A model generated the notes under the pieces. It saw nothing but the letters and a program-made list of their open reading frames with translations, searched no databases and had not been told where the DNA came from. Source: Thermoleophilaceae bacterium (GTDB taxonomy: Bacteria; Actinomycetota; Thermoleophilia; Solirubrobacterales; Thermoleophilaceae). Taken from it: 42,231 nt of DNA. The stretch spans positions 1-42,231 of the forward strand of contig DASUWY010000028.1 of NCBI GenBank assembly GCA_036378175.1, written 5' to 3'. Below, in pieces: positions 17,890-26,673 of the stretch (position 1 is its first letter; each line of letters opens with the position of its first letter). The position numbers were made by a program, and so were the translations under genes.

Positions 17890-19760
17890 CGCCGCATCGC
17901 GCGCTGCCACGTGCGCAGGTACGCCTCCGCGGAGCGGAAGAGCGTGGGCAGGGCGCGGCGGCCGCCCGTCTGCTGCATGTCTGCCACGAGGTCCGCCATC
18001 AGGCCGTAGTGGGCCACGCCGTCCGTGTTGAGGTCGAACGTGCGCGTGCCGGTGTGCTCGCGCTGGAAGGTCACGCGGCCGTCGTATGACTTGAACGGGT
18101 AGCTCAGCGGGTGCTGCGCGGCGTCGGCCCGCGGTCCCGGCAGCGAGGCGAAGCCGCCGGTGTCCGTGCCGAGCCCGACGCCGAAGAAGCCGAAGCGCGC
18201 CATGCGCGTGATCTTCGTGGCCAGGCGCGGCGCGATGTCGGGTGTGACCGACGCATAGCCGCCGAGCTTCTCGAGCTTGCGCAGCTCGGCGGCGGTCCAT
18301 TCGCCGCCCGTGCCGTTGTGGCTCGACACGAGCGGATAGTGCTTGCGGGCCGCGATGGAGAGCACCGCGTCGCGCGCCCGCTCGCTGAGGTGGTCGACCT
18401 CGATGAGCATGTGCGCCGCCATCAGCCGGTGGATGAGGTAGCGGCCGAGCGGAGTGAGCCCGCGCGCGTTGCACTGCTTGCCCTTGGGGTACTTGGGGAA
18501 CGGCTGCGAGGCGATCTTCTTCGCCGCCGGGAAGAACTGTGCGAGCACCTGGAGCTCCACCTTGCTGAGCGTGCCCACGGTCTCGCCCTGGCCGCGGGCG
18601 GGGCAGCGCGAGGTCTTGAAGTAGCGGCCGGTCTGAAAGCGGTTGAAGATGTTGATGAAGAGGCCCTTGGTGCCGCCCTCGAGCGCCGAGCCCGCGAACG
18701 CGTTGTCGATCCAGTGGGCCACGAACATGCCGCGCACGCCGAGCCGCCTGTAAGCGCTCAGGCCGCGATTGATATCGCGCTTCGAGCACTGCGAGCGGCC
18801 CCCGCGCAGGCTGCATCCGAACAGGTCGGAAGACTCGATCCCGATCACCACGGCCAGCTGTCCGTGCGCGATCGCGCGGCGCGCCTGCGCCGGCGAGTAC
18901 ACGAGCCGGAACCAGCCGCGGCCGCGGCCGCCCGCCTGCGCGTCCACGTAGTCCTGCAGCGCGCGCAGCCGGCGAATCTGCGCGCGTATCGAGCGCGTCT
19001 CGTCGCAGCTTCCCGTCTTGCGCGGCTCGATCTCGCACACCGGCTGGTCGTCCACGGTCTGCGCCACCACCAGCCGCAGCCCCGCCTCAAAGGCGCGCTG
19101 GAGCCAGACGTAATAGGTCTGCTGATGGGTCTGGGTGTTGTAGGTGGGCCAGCCGGTGAAGTTCGGCCAGCCCTGGGTGTCGTGGCCGCCGAAAGGCAGT
19201 CCGGTGCGGAGCAGGTTGCCCGTCACGTCGAGGCTGCCGTCCGCACCGTGCACGCTCGCGTCCTGCCCGAGTGCGGCCGGGATGCCGAAGCGGTCGAACG
19301 CCTCGCCGTAGATCACCTTGCCGCCCGCGCGCATGTCCGCGGTGATGTGGAGGTGGGCGTCCACGAAGCCGAACACCGTGCCGTTCCTGTTCACGCTGCG
19401 GCGCGGCGTGCCCGTCGCGTCGAGTCCCGCCTCGGGGAAGGGCGTGCAGCCGGTGGCGGGCTGGAAGCCGATGGGGGACGGCGCGAGCGCGTGCCCGTCC
19501 GCGGTGGAGCGGACGGTGAAGGTGCCGCCGCCTGCGGGCTTGATCGCCCACTCGCCCGGAGCCGTGCCGGCGGGGTCGAACAGCATGTACGTGCCGAGGC
19601 CCGTGGGCTTCAGATAGAAGGTGCCTGAGGAGCCGACCGTGAAGCAATGGTTCGCGAGCTCCACCGGCGTGACCGCCGCCCGCGCGGGCGCAACCCAAAG
19701 CAGCGCGAGAACCGCTGCGACGCCGAGCCAGACCCTCCTCGTCCAAACCAAGGCGGGCAT
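17886..19760 (-). CDS. Secreted TIM-barrel metal-dependent hydrolase (M19-like)
   Basis: A 624-residue exported protein. The signal peptide (RVWLGVAAVLALLWVAPARA) is followed by an N-terminal beta domain of about 130 residues. The catalytic TIM barrel then has metal-binding signatures in order: FVDAHLHI (HxH), AVVIGIESSDLFG (Glu on strand 4), LIEVDHLSERA (His), LVSSHNGTGG (His) and VGLGTDTGG (final Asp). The order and spacing resemble membrane dipeptidase (M19) and the wider amidohydrolase superfamily, but HxH replaces the usual M19 HxD. Length is well above the usual 350-400 because of the beta domain and an insertion. Eight or more Cys suggest disulfides. Substrate unknown. Confidence 0.7.
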   Translation of the reverse strand: MPALVWTRRVWLGVAAVLALLWVAPARAAVTPVELANHCFTVGSSGTFYLKPTGLGTYMLFDPAGTAPGEWAIKPAGGGTFTVRSTADGHALAPSPIGFQPATGCTPFPEAGLDATGTPRRSVNRNGTVFGFVDAHLHITADMRAGGKVIYGEAFDRFGIPAALGQDASVHGADGSLDVTGNLLRTGLPFGGHDTQGWPNFTGWPTYNTQTHQQTYYVWLQRAFEAGLRLVVAQTVDDQPVCEIEPRKTGSCDETRSIRAQIRRLRALQDYVDAQAGGRGRGWFRLVYSPAQARRAIAHGQLAVVIGIESSDLFGCSLRGGRSQCSKRDINRGLSAYRRLGVRGMFVAHWIDNAFAGSALEGGTKGLFINIFNRFQTGRYFKTSRCPARGQGETVGTLSKVELQVLAQFFPAAKKIASQPFPKYPKGKQCNARGLTPLGRYLIHRLMAAHMLIEVDHLSERARDAVLSIAARKHYPLVSSHNGTGGEWTAAELRKLEKLGGYASVTPDIAPRLATKITRMARFGFFGVGLGTDTGGFASLPGPRADAAQHPLSYPFKSYDGRVTFQREHTGTRTFDLNTDGVAHYGLMADLVADMQQTGGRRALPTLFRSAEAYLRTWQRAMRR

Positions 19761-19859
19761 CGTATAGCGCTTCCTAAATGTTGAGCGCCCGCCGCACCTT
19801 CCGGGCTGCCGCCCGTGTTAAGGCAGCGCAACAGACGTTCCCTGGGAGGTTCATCACCA

Positions 19860-21167
19860 ATGAGTGCAGTGCGCAGGCTATGCCTGGGCGCTCTCGGCAT
19901 CCTCGGGTGCCTGCTTGCCCTTGCGCCGGCAGCGGCGCAGGCGCGCAGGCATCCGAGCCCGAACGGGCGCCACAACATCTCGATCGCCGTGTCCGACAAC
20001 CCGGTGGTGGCGGGCGACCAGCTCGCCATCTTCGGGCGGCTCCGCGGTCCGAACAACGGGAACCGCGCGGTGGTCCTGTGGCACAGGATCAACCCGCGCC
20101 GGTTCTTCACCCCGATCCAGCGGACACGCACGGACGCGAACGGCTTCTACGCGTTCCTGCGCCCGCACGGGATCGTCAACACCAACCGCAACTGGTTCGT
20201 GCGCTCGCTCGGCGCCCGCAGTCGTACGGTGCACGAGCGCGTGTTCTCGCTGGTCACTCTGAGCGGTCCGCCGAACGGATCGAACCTGGAGACGGGTCGT
20301 GCCCACAGCGTCGCGTTCAGCGGCACGGTGTCGCCGTTCGCAGCGGGCGACGCCGTGATCCTGCAGCGCCAGAACGCGAACAGCGGACGCGGCTGGCGCC
20401 GCATCGACCGCACGCGCGTGAGGCCGGGCGGGACGTTCGCGTTCCAGCACACGTTCCGCGTGCCGGGCGACGCGAACGTGCGCGTGCTCGTGCGGCGCAC
20501 CCGCCGCAACATCGCGAGCGTGTCCGACGTGCTGAGCTACGAGATCTCGCAGTCTCAGAATCCGGCGCTCACGCTCGCGTCGTCGGCCGACCCAGTCGCC
20601 GTCGGCCAGTCCACCACGCTGAGCGGCTCGCTGCAGAACGGCGCGGGCCAGGTGGTGAACCTGTTCGCACGCTCCGTGGGTGGCCATTTCGCACAGGTTG
20701 CGAGCACGACGGCGGACTCGAGCGGCAACTACTCGTTCGTGCAGGTGCCGCTGCAAAACACGCTCTACCAGGTGCGGGCCGGCGGCAGGCGCTCGGCGCA
20801 GCTGTTCGAGGGCGTGAGGTTCATGCTCACCGCCTCGGAGGCGCCGAGCACGGTGGATGCCGGTCAGGCCGTGACGTTCAGCGGCACCGTGGCGCCGAAC
20901 GCCACCGGGCACGTGATCTACCTGCAGCGCCAGAACCCGAGCGGGAGCGGCTTCCACACGGTTGAGGTGCAGAACGTGGGGGCCGGGTCGGTGTACTCGA
21001 TAACCCGCCGCCTGTTCGTGCCCGGGGCGAAGGTGTTCCGGGTGCTGATTCCCGGCGGCCCGCTGAACCAGGGCGCGGCGAGCCGGACGTTCACCGTCAC
21101 GGTGAACCCGGCCTCGCCTCAGCAGGTGAACGGGTCCCAGCCCCAAGGCACGAACGAGGGGCAGTAG
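19860..21167 (+). CDS. Secreted Ig-like repeat protein
   Basis: A 435-residue exported protein from ATG 19860 (GGGAGG eleven bases upstream). The signal peptide is LCLGALGILGCLLALAPAAAQA. It holds four Ig-like beta modules of about 95 residues, each with a strand such as VAGDQLAIFGRL, HSVAFSGTVSPF, GQSTTLSGSL or GQAVTFSGTVAP. Each also has a later VxLxxR strand (VVLWHRI, VILQRQN, VNLFARS, VIYLQRQN). These resemble bacterial Ig/carboxypeptidase-regulatory-like surface modules. No catalytic residues are seen, so it is probably a surface or matrix protein. Confidence 0.75.
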   Translation: MSAVRRLCLGALGILGCLLALAPAAAQARRHPSPNGRHNISIAVSDNPVVAGDQLAIFGRLRGPNNGNRAVVLWHRINPRRFFTPIQRTRTDANGFYAFLRPHGIVNTNRNWFVRSLGARSRTVHERVFSLVTLSGPPNGSNLETGRAHSVAFSGTVSPFAAGDAVILQRQNANSGRGWRRIDRTRVRPGGTFAFQHTFRVPGDANVRVLVRRTRRNIASVSDVLSYEISQSQNPALTLASSADPVAVGQSTTLSGSLQNGAGQVVNLFARSVGGHFAQVASTTADSSGNYSFVQVPLQNTLYQVRAGGRRSAQLFEGVRFMLTASEAPSTVDAGQAVTFSGTVAPNATGHVIYLQRQNPSGSGFHTVEVQNVGAGSVYSITRRLFVPGAKVFRVLIPGGPLNQGAASRTFTVTVNPASPQQVNGSQPQGTNEGQ

Positions 21168-21181
21168 AACGCTGTACGACG

Positions 21182-21209
21182 GGGCCGCGGCGGATCCACG
21201 CCGCGGCCC
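21182..21209. terminator. 11-bp hairpin between convergent genes
   Basis: GGGCCGCGGCG (21182-21192) and CGCCGCGGCCC (21199-21209) pair perfectly around GATCCA, 15 nt after the Ig-repeat gene and 6 nt before the end of the minus-strand gene. It could end both transcripts. Confidence 0.75.
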
Positions 21210-21214
21210 TCGTC

Positions 21215-21703
21215 CTATTCGGCCGGCTGGCGGAGCGCCATCGAGTCGAGCCACATGAGCACGCTGCGCGCAAGCTCGCGCTGGCGCATCACGTCGGGGG
21301 CGGGCCGCCGCCGGCGGCTCACCTCCTCGCGCTGGGGCTCGATCACGCGCCAAACCTGGAGCGGCTGCCCGGCCTGCATGGTGCGGCGGGCGCGATCCAC
21401 CACGAGCCAGGGGCCGAACTGTGCGTTCCTCGACGCCTGCACGTAGTCACACAGCGCGGCGGCGGTGACGGGGTGCTCACACAGCGCAATCAGCGGGATC
21501 GCGTCACCGAGCGTCGCGTGGCCGTCATCCGACCACCACAGCTCCTGCACCTCCGGGAGCCAGCGCAGCGCCACGAACCGCGCGTGTCCCACATAGCCGC
21601 ACGCCTCGGCAAACAGAGGCGGCGGTGTGAGTGGCAGGTCCTCGAGGCTCATGTGGGCGGGGGCGGGCTCGGCGAGCGTTGAAAATCGCGTCGTTGCAGT
21701 CAT
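21215..21703 (-). CDS. Hypothetical protein
   Basis: A 162-residue soluble protein from ATG 21703. It has Trp- and His-containing mixed alpha/beta stretches (CGYVGHARFVALRWLPEVQELWWSD in part), a helix LCDYVQASRN and a basic end EPQREEVSRRRRPAPDVMRQRELARS. No family is recognised. It follows the LuxR-type regulator on the same strand after 66 bp, so it may be co-transcribed with it. ATG 21652 is an alternative start. Confidence 0.5.
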   Translation of the reverse strand: MTATTRFSTLAEPAPAHMSLEDLPLTPPPLFAEACGYVGHARFVALRWLPEVQELWWSDDGHATLGDAIPLIALCEHPVTAAALCDYVQASRNAQFGPWLVVDRARRTMQAGQPLQVWRVIEPQREEVSRRRRPAPDVMRQRELARSVLMWLDSMALRQPAE

Positions 21704-21769
21704 GGAGAGATGCTGGCCGCCAGGGCCGCCCGCGTCGATACTGCGGTTGCACGATCAGGGGCCGGTGGC

Positions 21770-22453
21770 TCAGCCCAGCGCGATCCCGCCGCCGAGCGCC
21801 TTCGCCACGAGGTGTGCGCGGGAGCGCGCCCCGGTCTTCAGCATCGCGTTGTTCACGTGTGTGCGCACGGTGTTGTGGGTGATGTGGAGTTGCTCCGCGA
21901 TCTCCGGGCCGGTCTCGCCGCGCGCGATCAGGCGCACGATTTCGAGCTCGCGAGCGGAGAGCGCGTTGCCGTTGCCGCTCTGCTCGTCCACCTGCCGGCG
22001 GACGTGCCGCCCGGCCATCGAGGTCCCGAGCGCGACGAAGAGGACGAGCCGCCTGCCCGTGACGAGCTCTGGGTGGCAGCCCCAGTGCACCTTCACCGTC
22101 GAGCCGTCCGGCAGCTCCATCACCGCGTCGCCGGCGAACTCGTCCCGGCGCAGGAGCTCGAGCCATTCTTCCTGCGTAACGAGCGGACCCGCGTGCACGA
22201 ACTCCCACAGCGGCCGTCCGATCAGGCTGCTGCGCCGGCGGTGGAGCAGCTTCGCGTACGCGGCGTTCACGTCCACCTGAGTTCGCTGCGCGTCGGCCAG
22301 CACCATCGCGTTGCGCGAACGCATGAACGCCGAGCTGAACAGGCCGTGCCAGCCGGCCGCGCCGATGGGGCGCGGCGGCGTGGGCTGCAGGGCCAGGTCC
22401 CGGACCCTGTTTGCGCGTACCGCCAAGTCGAGCCAATCGTCGGGCTCGTTCAT
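21770..22453 (-). CDS. PAS-LuxR transcription regulator
   Basis: A 227-residue regulator. The N-terminal half resembles a PAS fold: SSAFMRSRNAMVLADAQRTQVDVNAAYAKLLHRRRSSLIGRPLWEFV in part, then a PDGSTVKVHWGCHP strand. The C-terminal LuxR/GerE helix-turn-helix is complete at about residues 165-222: LSARELEIVRLIARGETGPEIAEQL and then HITHNTVRTHVNNAMLKTGA. The PAS ligand is unknown. It is a single-protein sensor and regulator, since no phospho-acceptor receiver domain is present. It lies between the MFS gene and the hypothetical gene on the same strand. Confidence 0.85.
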   Translation of the reverse strand: MNEPDDWLDLAVRANRVRDLALQPTPPRPIGAAGWHGLFSSAFMRSRNAMVLADAQRTQVDVNAAYAKLLHRRRSSLIGRPLWEFVHAGPLVTQEEWLELLRRDEFAGDAVMELPDGSTVKVHWGCHPELVTGRRLVLFVALGTSMAGRHVRRQVDEQSGNGNALSARELEIVRLIARGETGPEIAEQLHITHNTVRTHVNNAMLKTGARSRAHLVAKALGGGIALG

Positions 22454-22492
22454 CTTAAGTCGGGCGTCCGGCCTCTGCCACGCACGCTCGCG

Positions 22493-23917
22493 TTAATGCG
22501 CCGCCACGTGCGTGCCTGGCGCTGGCCGCACGGCGGGCACGGCCAGCGCCGCCACCACCGCCATGCCGGCGGCGAGGATCGCGCCCGCCAGCGCGCCGTG
22601 CCCGTAGCCGTGGGCGAGCGTGCTGCCACCGGCGAGGGCGACCGCGGAGAAGATCGACACGCCGAACGCCCCGCCGATCTCATGGGCCGTCGTCATCAGG
22701 CCGGAGGCGAGGCCGGCGCGCTCGCCTTCGATATCCGACATCGCGGTGACCGACACCGACACGAACACGAGCCCGATCCCGAAGCCGAGCGGCAGGAAGG
22801 CGGGGAGGAGGTTGGCGAAGTAGTTCGCACCGGCGCCCACGCGGCTGAGCAGGAGCTCGGCCCCGGCGATCAGCACGAGACCGGCCACCACCACGATCCG
22901 CGCGCCGAGGTGGTCGAGCAGGTGCGGCCCCGCATGCGCGGCAAGTCCGATCACGAGCACGAGCGGCAGGAACGCCAAGCCCGTCTCGAGAGCTGAGCTG
23001 CCGAGCACGTTCTGGAGGAACAGCGAGTTGAGGAAGAAGGTTCCGACCAGGATGCCCGTGGTGCCGAGCATCACCGCGGCGCTCGACACGAGCGACCGCA
23101 CCTCCCACGTGGCCGGCGGGATCAGGGGTCGCTCGGAGCGGCGCTCGATCGCGACGTGCATGGCGAGCACGACGGCGGCGGCCGCGAGGAGAACGATGGT
23201 CTGCGCGGACGCCCAGCCGTGGCGGGCGGCGCCCTCCACTCCGTACACGAGCACCACGAGCCCCGACACGAGCGTGGCCGCACCCGCGAGGTCGAGCTCG
23301 CGCAGCGAACCGTCGCGTTCGGAGCGCGCGGGCACGAGCCGGGTGGCGAGCAGGGCGGTGGCCACGCCGATGGGGACGTTGATGAAGAACACCGACTCCC
23401 AGCCGAGCCAGGTGGTGAGGATGCCGCCGAGCAGGACGCCCGCCGCCGCGCCGCCGGCGCCGATCGCGCCCCACGCGCTGAGCGCCGTGGTGCGCTGCTG
23501 GCCGGTGTAGGTGGTGGTGATGATCGAGAGCGCCGCGGGGGAGAGCAGCGCCGCGCCGAGACCCTGCGCGCCGCGTGACACCACCAGTGCCGCCGGTGTG
23601 GACGCAAGCCCGCTGGCGAGCGAGGCGGCGGTGAACAGCACGAGGCCTGCGAGGAACACGGGCCGGCGGCCGAGCATGTCCGCCACCCGGCCGCCGAGCA
23701 GCAGCAGCCCGCCCGTGAAGAGGACGTAGGTGGTCACCACCCACTGCAGATCGCCGGGAGCGAAGCCGAGGTCGTGCCTGATCGATGGCAGGGCCACGTT
23801 CACCACCGTGATGTCGAGGATGACCATGAACTGCGCGACGGCGAGGAGCACCAGCAGCGTCCACGGCTTGCGCTCGTGGGAGTGCCGGCTGGGGACAGGG
23901 GCGGCGGCCTGATGCAT
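22493..23917 (-). CDS. DHA2-family MFS drug exporter
   Basis: A 474-residue proton-driven exporter of the DHA2 group with about 14 helices. Motif D1 is LDITVVNVALPSIRHDLG in helix 1 and motif A is GGRVADMLGRRP. Motif B follows (SRGAQGLGAALLSPAAL), and motif C is AIGAGGAAAGVLLGG. ATG 23917 is favoured by AAGGAAG six bases upstream. It is transcribed divergently from a TetR gene across a 72-bp region with two matching operators, so it is almost certainly repressed by that TetR and induced by a substrate drug. It is related to, but distinct from, the exporter at 11011. Confidence 0.92.
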   Translation of the reverse strand: MHQAAAPVPSRHSHERKPWTLLVLLAVAQFMVILDITVVNVALPSIRHDLGFAPGDLQWVVTTYVLFTGGLLLLGGRVADMLGRRPVFLAGLVLFTAASLASGLASTPAALVVSRGAQGLGAALLSPAALSIITTTYTGQQRTTALSAWGAIGAGGAAAGVLLGGILTTWLGWESVFFINVPIGVATALLATRLVPARSERDGSLRELDLAGAATLVSGLVVLVYGVEGAARHGWASAQTIVLLAAAAVVLAMHVAIERRSERPLIPPATWEVRSLVSSAAVMLGTTGILVGTFFLNSLFLQNVLGSSALETGLAFLPLVLVIGLAAHAGPHLLDHLGARIVVVAGLVLIAGAELLLSRVGAGANYFANLLPAFLPLGFGIGLVFVSVSVTAMSDIEGERAGLASGLMTTAHEIGGAFGVSIFSAVALAGGSTLAHGYGHGALAGAILAAGMAVVAALAVPAVRPAPGTHVAAH

Positions 23918-23937
23918 GACGGTCTTCCTTCTTTGGG

Positions 23938-23953
23938 TTGACACTGGTGTAAA
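23938..23953. promoter_or_regulatory. TetR operator 1, overlapping the tetR -35 box
   Basis: TTGACACTGGTGTAAA is a quasi-palindrome of form TTnACAC-N2-GTGTnAA. Its first six bases are a TTGACA -35 box for the plus-strand regulator gene, with TACAGC as a possible -10 box 17 bp downstream. It pairs as an inverted repeat with the site at 23971 (15 of 18 bases including flanks). Confidence 0.75.
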
Positions 23954-23970
23954 GGCAACGTACAGCATGG

Positions 23971-23986
23971 TTTACACTTCTGTCAA
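23971..23986. promoter_or_regulatory. TetR operator 2, overlapping the exporter -35 box
   Basis: TTTACACTTCTGTCAA mirrors operator 1. On the minus strand it contains TTGACA, a -35 box for the exporter gene, with TACGTT 18 bp further as the -10 box. Site centres are 33 bp apart, about three helical turns, so both would be bound on one DNA face. Confidence 0.75.
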
Positions 23987-23989
23987 CCC

Positions 23990-24571
23990 ATGAACCCGAC
24001 GAAGAGCGAAGACCACCGGCGGGCCATCGCCGAGCGCAACGTGGAGGCGATTCTCGATGCGGCCGAGCGGCTGCTCGGGCGGCGCGCTCAGCCGAGCATC
24101 TCCGCCGTCGCGGCCGAGGCCGGCGTGTCGCGCCCCACCGTCTACGCCCACTTCGAGGATCGCGAGCGGCTGCTCGAGGCGCTGGTGGAGCGGGCGGTGC
24201 GCAACGCCACCGCCGCGCTCGAGGCGAGCGAGCCGGAACGCGGCCCGGCGATGGAGGCGCTGCAGCGACTGGTCGCCTCGAGCTGGCAGGAGATCGGCCA
24301 CAACGAGGACATCGGCCGCGCATCCGCCGCCGAGCTCAGCGCCGAGGCCATGCGGCGCGCGCACGAGTCGGCGCGCGCGGTGCTGGCGCGGCTCGTGGAG
24401 CGCGGGCGGCGCGAGGGCGCATTTCGCACCGACGTCCCGGCCGGCTGGCTCGTGACGAGCGCGCTGGCGCTGATCCATGCCGCGGCCGAGGCCGTTCGGG
24501 AGGGCGAGCTCGATACCGAGTCGGCGCTCACGGTGCTCACCGGGAGCGTGGTCTCTCTGTTCAGCGCGTGA
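23990..24571 (+). CDS. TetR-family repressor
   Basis: A 193-residue regulator. The TetR helix-turn-helix is at about residues 14-60: AERNVEAILDAAERLL, then ISAVAAEAGVSRPTVYAHFEDRERLLEAL, with the typical recognition helix PTVYAHF. The C-terminal all-helical domain (about 65-190) is the ligand-binding and dimer part and varies freely in this family. The ATG at 23990 comes three bases after operator 2 and has no Shine-Dalgarno sequence, so the message is probably leaderless or nearly so. Control by its own product and of the divergent MFS gene is inferred from the paired operators. Its 3' end overlaps the convergent ABC permease by 11 bp. Confidence 0.92.
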   Translation: MNPTKSEDHRRAIAERNVEAILDAAERLLGRRAQPSISAVAAEAGVSRPTVYAHFEDRERLLEALVERAVRNATAALEASEPERGPAMEALQRLVASSWQEIGHNEDIGRASAAELSAEAMRRAHESARAVLARLVERGRREGAFRTDVPAGWLVTSALALIHAAAEAVREGELDTESALTVLTGSVVSLFSA

Positions 24572-25694
24572 GGCGCCAGGCGGCGCGAGCACTCACGCCG
24601 GATCCGCTGAGCAGGCCGCGCGCGTACACGCGCCCCGCGAAGCGCACGAGCCCGTAGATCGTGACGAGCACGAGCACCAGCGCGAGTGCGTGCTCCCACA
24701 GCGGCACGCCCACCAGGGCGCTGCGCGCCGGCAGCACCAGCGGAGCGGTGAGCGGGAACACCGTGAGCAGGTTCGCGAGTGCGCCACTCGAGTCGGCCGA
24801 CACGGCCACGTAGCCGGCGAAATAGGCGGCGAGCAGCGTGTAGGTGACGGGCTGCCCCGCCGTGTCGGCGTTCTGCTGGCGTGAGGCGAGCGCGCCGGCG
24901 GCGGCGTACGCCACCGCGTAGAGAGAGAAGCCGAGCGCGAACCACGGCACCACCAGGGCCAGGCTGCCGCCGAGCTCCGCCGGAGCATCGAATGCGCCGG
25001 CCGCGAGAAGCGCGGCGGCGAGCCCGGCCACGAGCGCGAGCTGACCGAAGCCGAGGAGACCGATCCCGATCACCTTCCCGGCGAGAAGATGCCGTCCCTC
25101 CACGGTCGAGAGGAGCAGCTCGCTCACGCGGTTGTTCTTCTCCTCAACCACGCCGCTCACCACCCACTGGCCGTACACCGCGAGCGACATGAGCAGAAGG
25201 AGCGCTCCGCCCATCGCCACGAGAATGGCCGCGTCAGTGGAGCCGGTGTCGGCCGGCTGAAGGGTTGCCGTCCGGAGCTCCGGCGCCGGCGGCAGGTGGC
25301 GGCGGAACGAGCGCACGCCGGTGTCGGCTATCGCGGCGAGCTTGGTGTCGACGTTCGAGCGAAACACGAGGCTGCTCGGACCGAGAAGCAGCAGCGCGTC
25401 CACGTGCTTGCGGTGGAGTGCCTCCCGCGCCGCGGGCTGCGAGACGAACGCCCGCAGCTTCACCTTTGCGTCGAGAGGCTTGGCGCTCCGCTGCAGCGCG
25501 GCGTCGAGACCCTGCGGGGCCGGCACGATCACGGCCACGCGGTAAGTCCTGTCCTTCGAGAGCGCGCCGCTCAGAGCGGTCGAGCCGCCCACGAGCAGCA
25601 GCAGGACGAGAGTTGACACGAGGAAGGCACGGCTGCGCACGCGCTCGCGGATCTCGCGCTCGGCCACCAGCCGGATCGCGCGCCGCCCGCTCAT
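24561..25694 (-). CDS. ABC-2-type exporter permease (NatB-like)
   Basis: A 377-residue permease. An N-terminal helix (about 23-44) is followed by a large external domain (45-160), then five or six helices to the end, the ABC-2/NatB layout. The cytoplasmic coupling stretch VVEEKNNRVSELLLSTV is a strong family sign. It overlaps the ATPase gene by four bases (ATGA), so translation is coupled and the two form one exporter. NatAB-type systems export Na+ or toxic compounds; the substrate here is not known. Confidence 0.88.
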   Translation of the reverse strand: MSGRRAIRLVAEREIRERVRSRAFLVSTLVLLLLVGGSTALSGALSKDRTYRVAVIVPAPQGLDAALQRSAKPLDAKVKLRAFVSQPAAREALHRKHVDALLLLGPSSLVFRSNVDTKLAAIADTGVRSFRRHLPPAPELRTATLQPADTGSTDAAILVAMGGALLLLMSLAVYGQWVVSGVVEEKNNRVSELLLSTVEGRHLLAGKVIGIGLLGFGQLALVAGLAAALLAAGAFDAPAELGGSLALVVPWFALGFSLYAVAYAAAGALASRQQNADTAGQPVTYTLLAAYFAGYVAVSADSSGALANLLTVFPLTAPLVLPARSALVGVPLWEHALALVLVLVTIYGLVRFAGRVYARGLLSGSGVSARAAWRLTR

Positions 25695-26599
25695 CGTTCC
25701 ACCAGCTCGAGGAAGAGGTCAGCCAGCGACGGCGGGCCGTAGCCGAACTCGATCACGTGGCCCGCCCGCTCCGCGGCGTCGAGCACGTCCTCGGGGTCCA
25801 CGTCCCGGCGCGCGAGCAGGCGAAGGTCACCGTTGCGCCGCTCGAGGAGCTCGACGCCCGCCACCTGCGGCAGCCATCCTCGGGGCGCGCCGGCGAGCCG
25901 CATGTCGATGCGCCGCCGGGCCGAGGCGCGCTTGAGCTCGTCGATGTGCCCTCTGGCCACCATGCGGCCGTGATCGACGATCGCCACGTCCTCGCACACG
26001 TCCTCCACCAGCTCGAGCTGGTGGCTTGAGAAGATCACCGCGGCGCCGCGCGCCGCCTCCTCGCGCAGAACGGCGGCAAGCGTGCGCACCGCCAGCGGAT
26101 CGAGGCCGGCGAACGGCTCATCGAGCACGAGGAGCTCGGGCTCGTGCAGCAGCGCGGCCGCGAGCTGCGCCCGCTGCTGGTTCCCGTGCGACAGCTCCTC
26201 GACCTTCGATTCGGCCCGGTCCGCGAGACCGAGCCGCTCGAGCCACCTCGCGGTGGCTGTATGGGCGGCGGCCGCGCCGAGGCCGTGCAGCGATGCGAAG
26301 TACACGAGCTGCTCGGCGAGCGGCATCCGCGGGTAGAGCCCGCGCTCCTCCGGCATGTACCCAAAGCGAAGGCGCTCGTCGATCCCGATCGGCCGGCCGT
26401 CCCAAAGGAGCCGCCCGGAGTCGGGCTGGACGAGGCCGAATATCGCGCGCATCGCCGTCGTCTTGCCTGCTCCGTTCGGGCCGAGGAACCCGAGCAGGGA
26501 TCCCGGCTGCACCCGCAGGCTCACGTCGCAGAGCGCGTTGACGTCGCCGAAGCGCTTCGTCACTCGCTCGAGCTCGAGGCCGCGCACGACAGGCTCCAT
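25691..26599 (-). CDS. ABC exporter ATPase
   Basis: A 302-residue ATPase from ATG 26599 (AAAGGA six bases upstream). Walker A is GPNGAGKTT (residues 40-48), the signature LSHGNQQ (136-142), Walker B LLVLDEP (156-162) and the H-loop His193. The signature has Gly-Asn in place of the usual Gly-Gly-Gln, as in other NatA-type ATPases. A C-terminal extension after about residue 220 is typical of this group and probably regulatory. It pairs with the permease just downstream (ATGA overlap). The BVMO gene lies 74 bp upstream on the same strand. Confidence 0.92.
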   Translation of the reverse strand: MEPVVRGLELERVTKRFGDVNALCDVSLRVQPGSLLGFLGPNGAGKTTAMRAIFGLVQPDSGRLLWDGRPIGIDERLRFGYMPEERGLYPRMPLAEQLVYFASLHGLGAAAAHTATARWLERLGLADRAESKVEELSHGNQQRAQLAAALLHEPELLVLDEPFAGLDPLAVRTLAAVLREEAARGAAVIFSSHQLELVEDVCEDVAIVDHGRMVARGHIDELKRASARRRIDMRLAGAPRGWLPQVAGVELLERRNGDLRLLARRDVDPEDVLDAAERAGHVIEFGYGPPSLADLFLELVER

Positions 26600-26673
26600 G
26601 TCGATCCTTTCCCCACGAGCTTCGCACCCAGGGGCGCGAGGAACATCGGGGATCGGCCGGATGCGCGCTGCGG

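Noticed and set aside
18111-19628. A 505-codon plus-strand frame opposite the metallohydrolase
   Set aside because: Composition is Arg/Ala/Glu-rich with no recognisable fold. The minus strand has a signal peptide and ordered metal-binding motifs.
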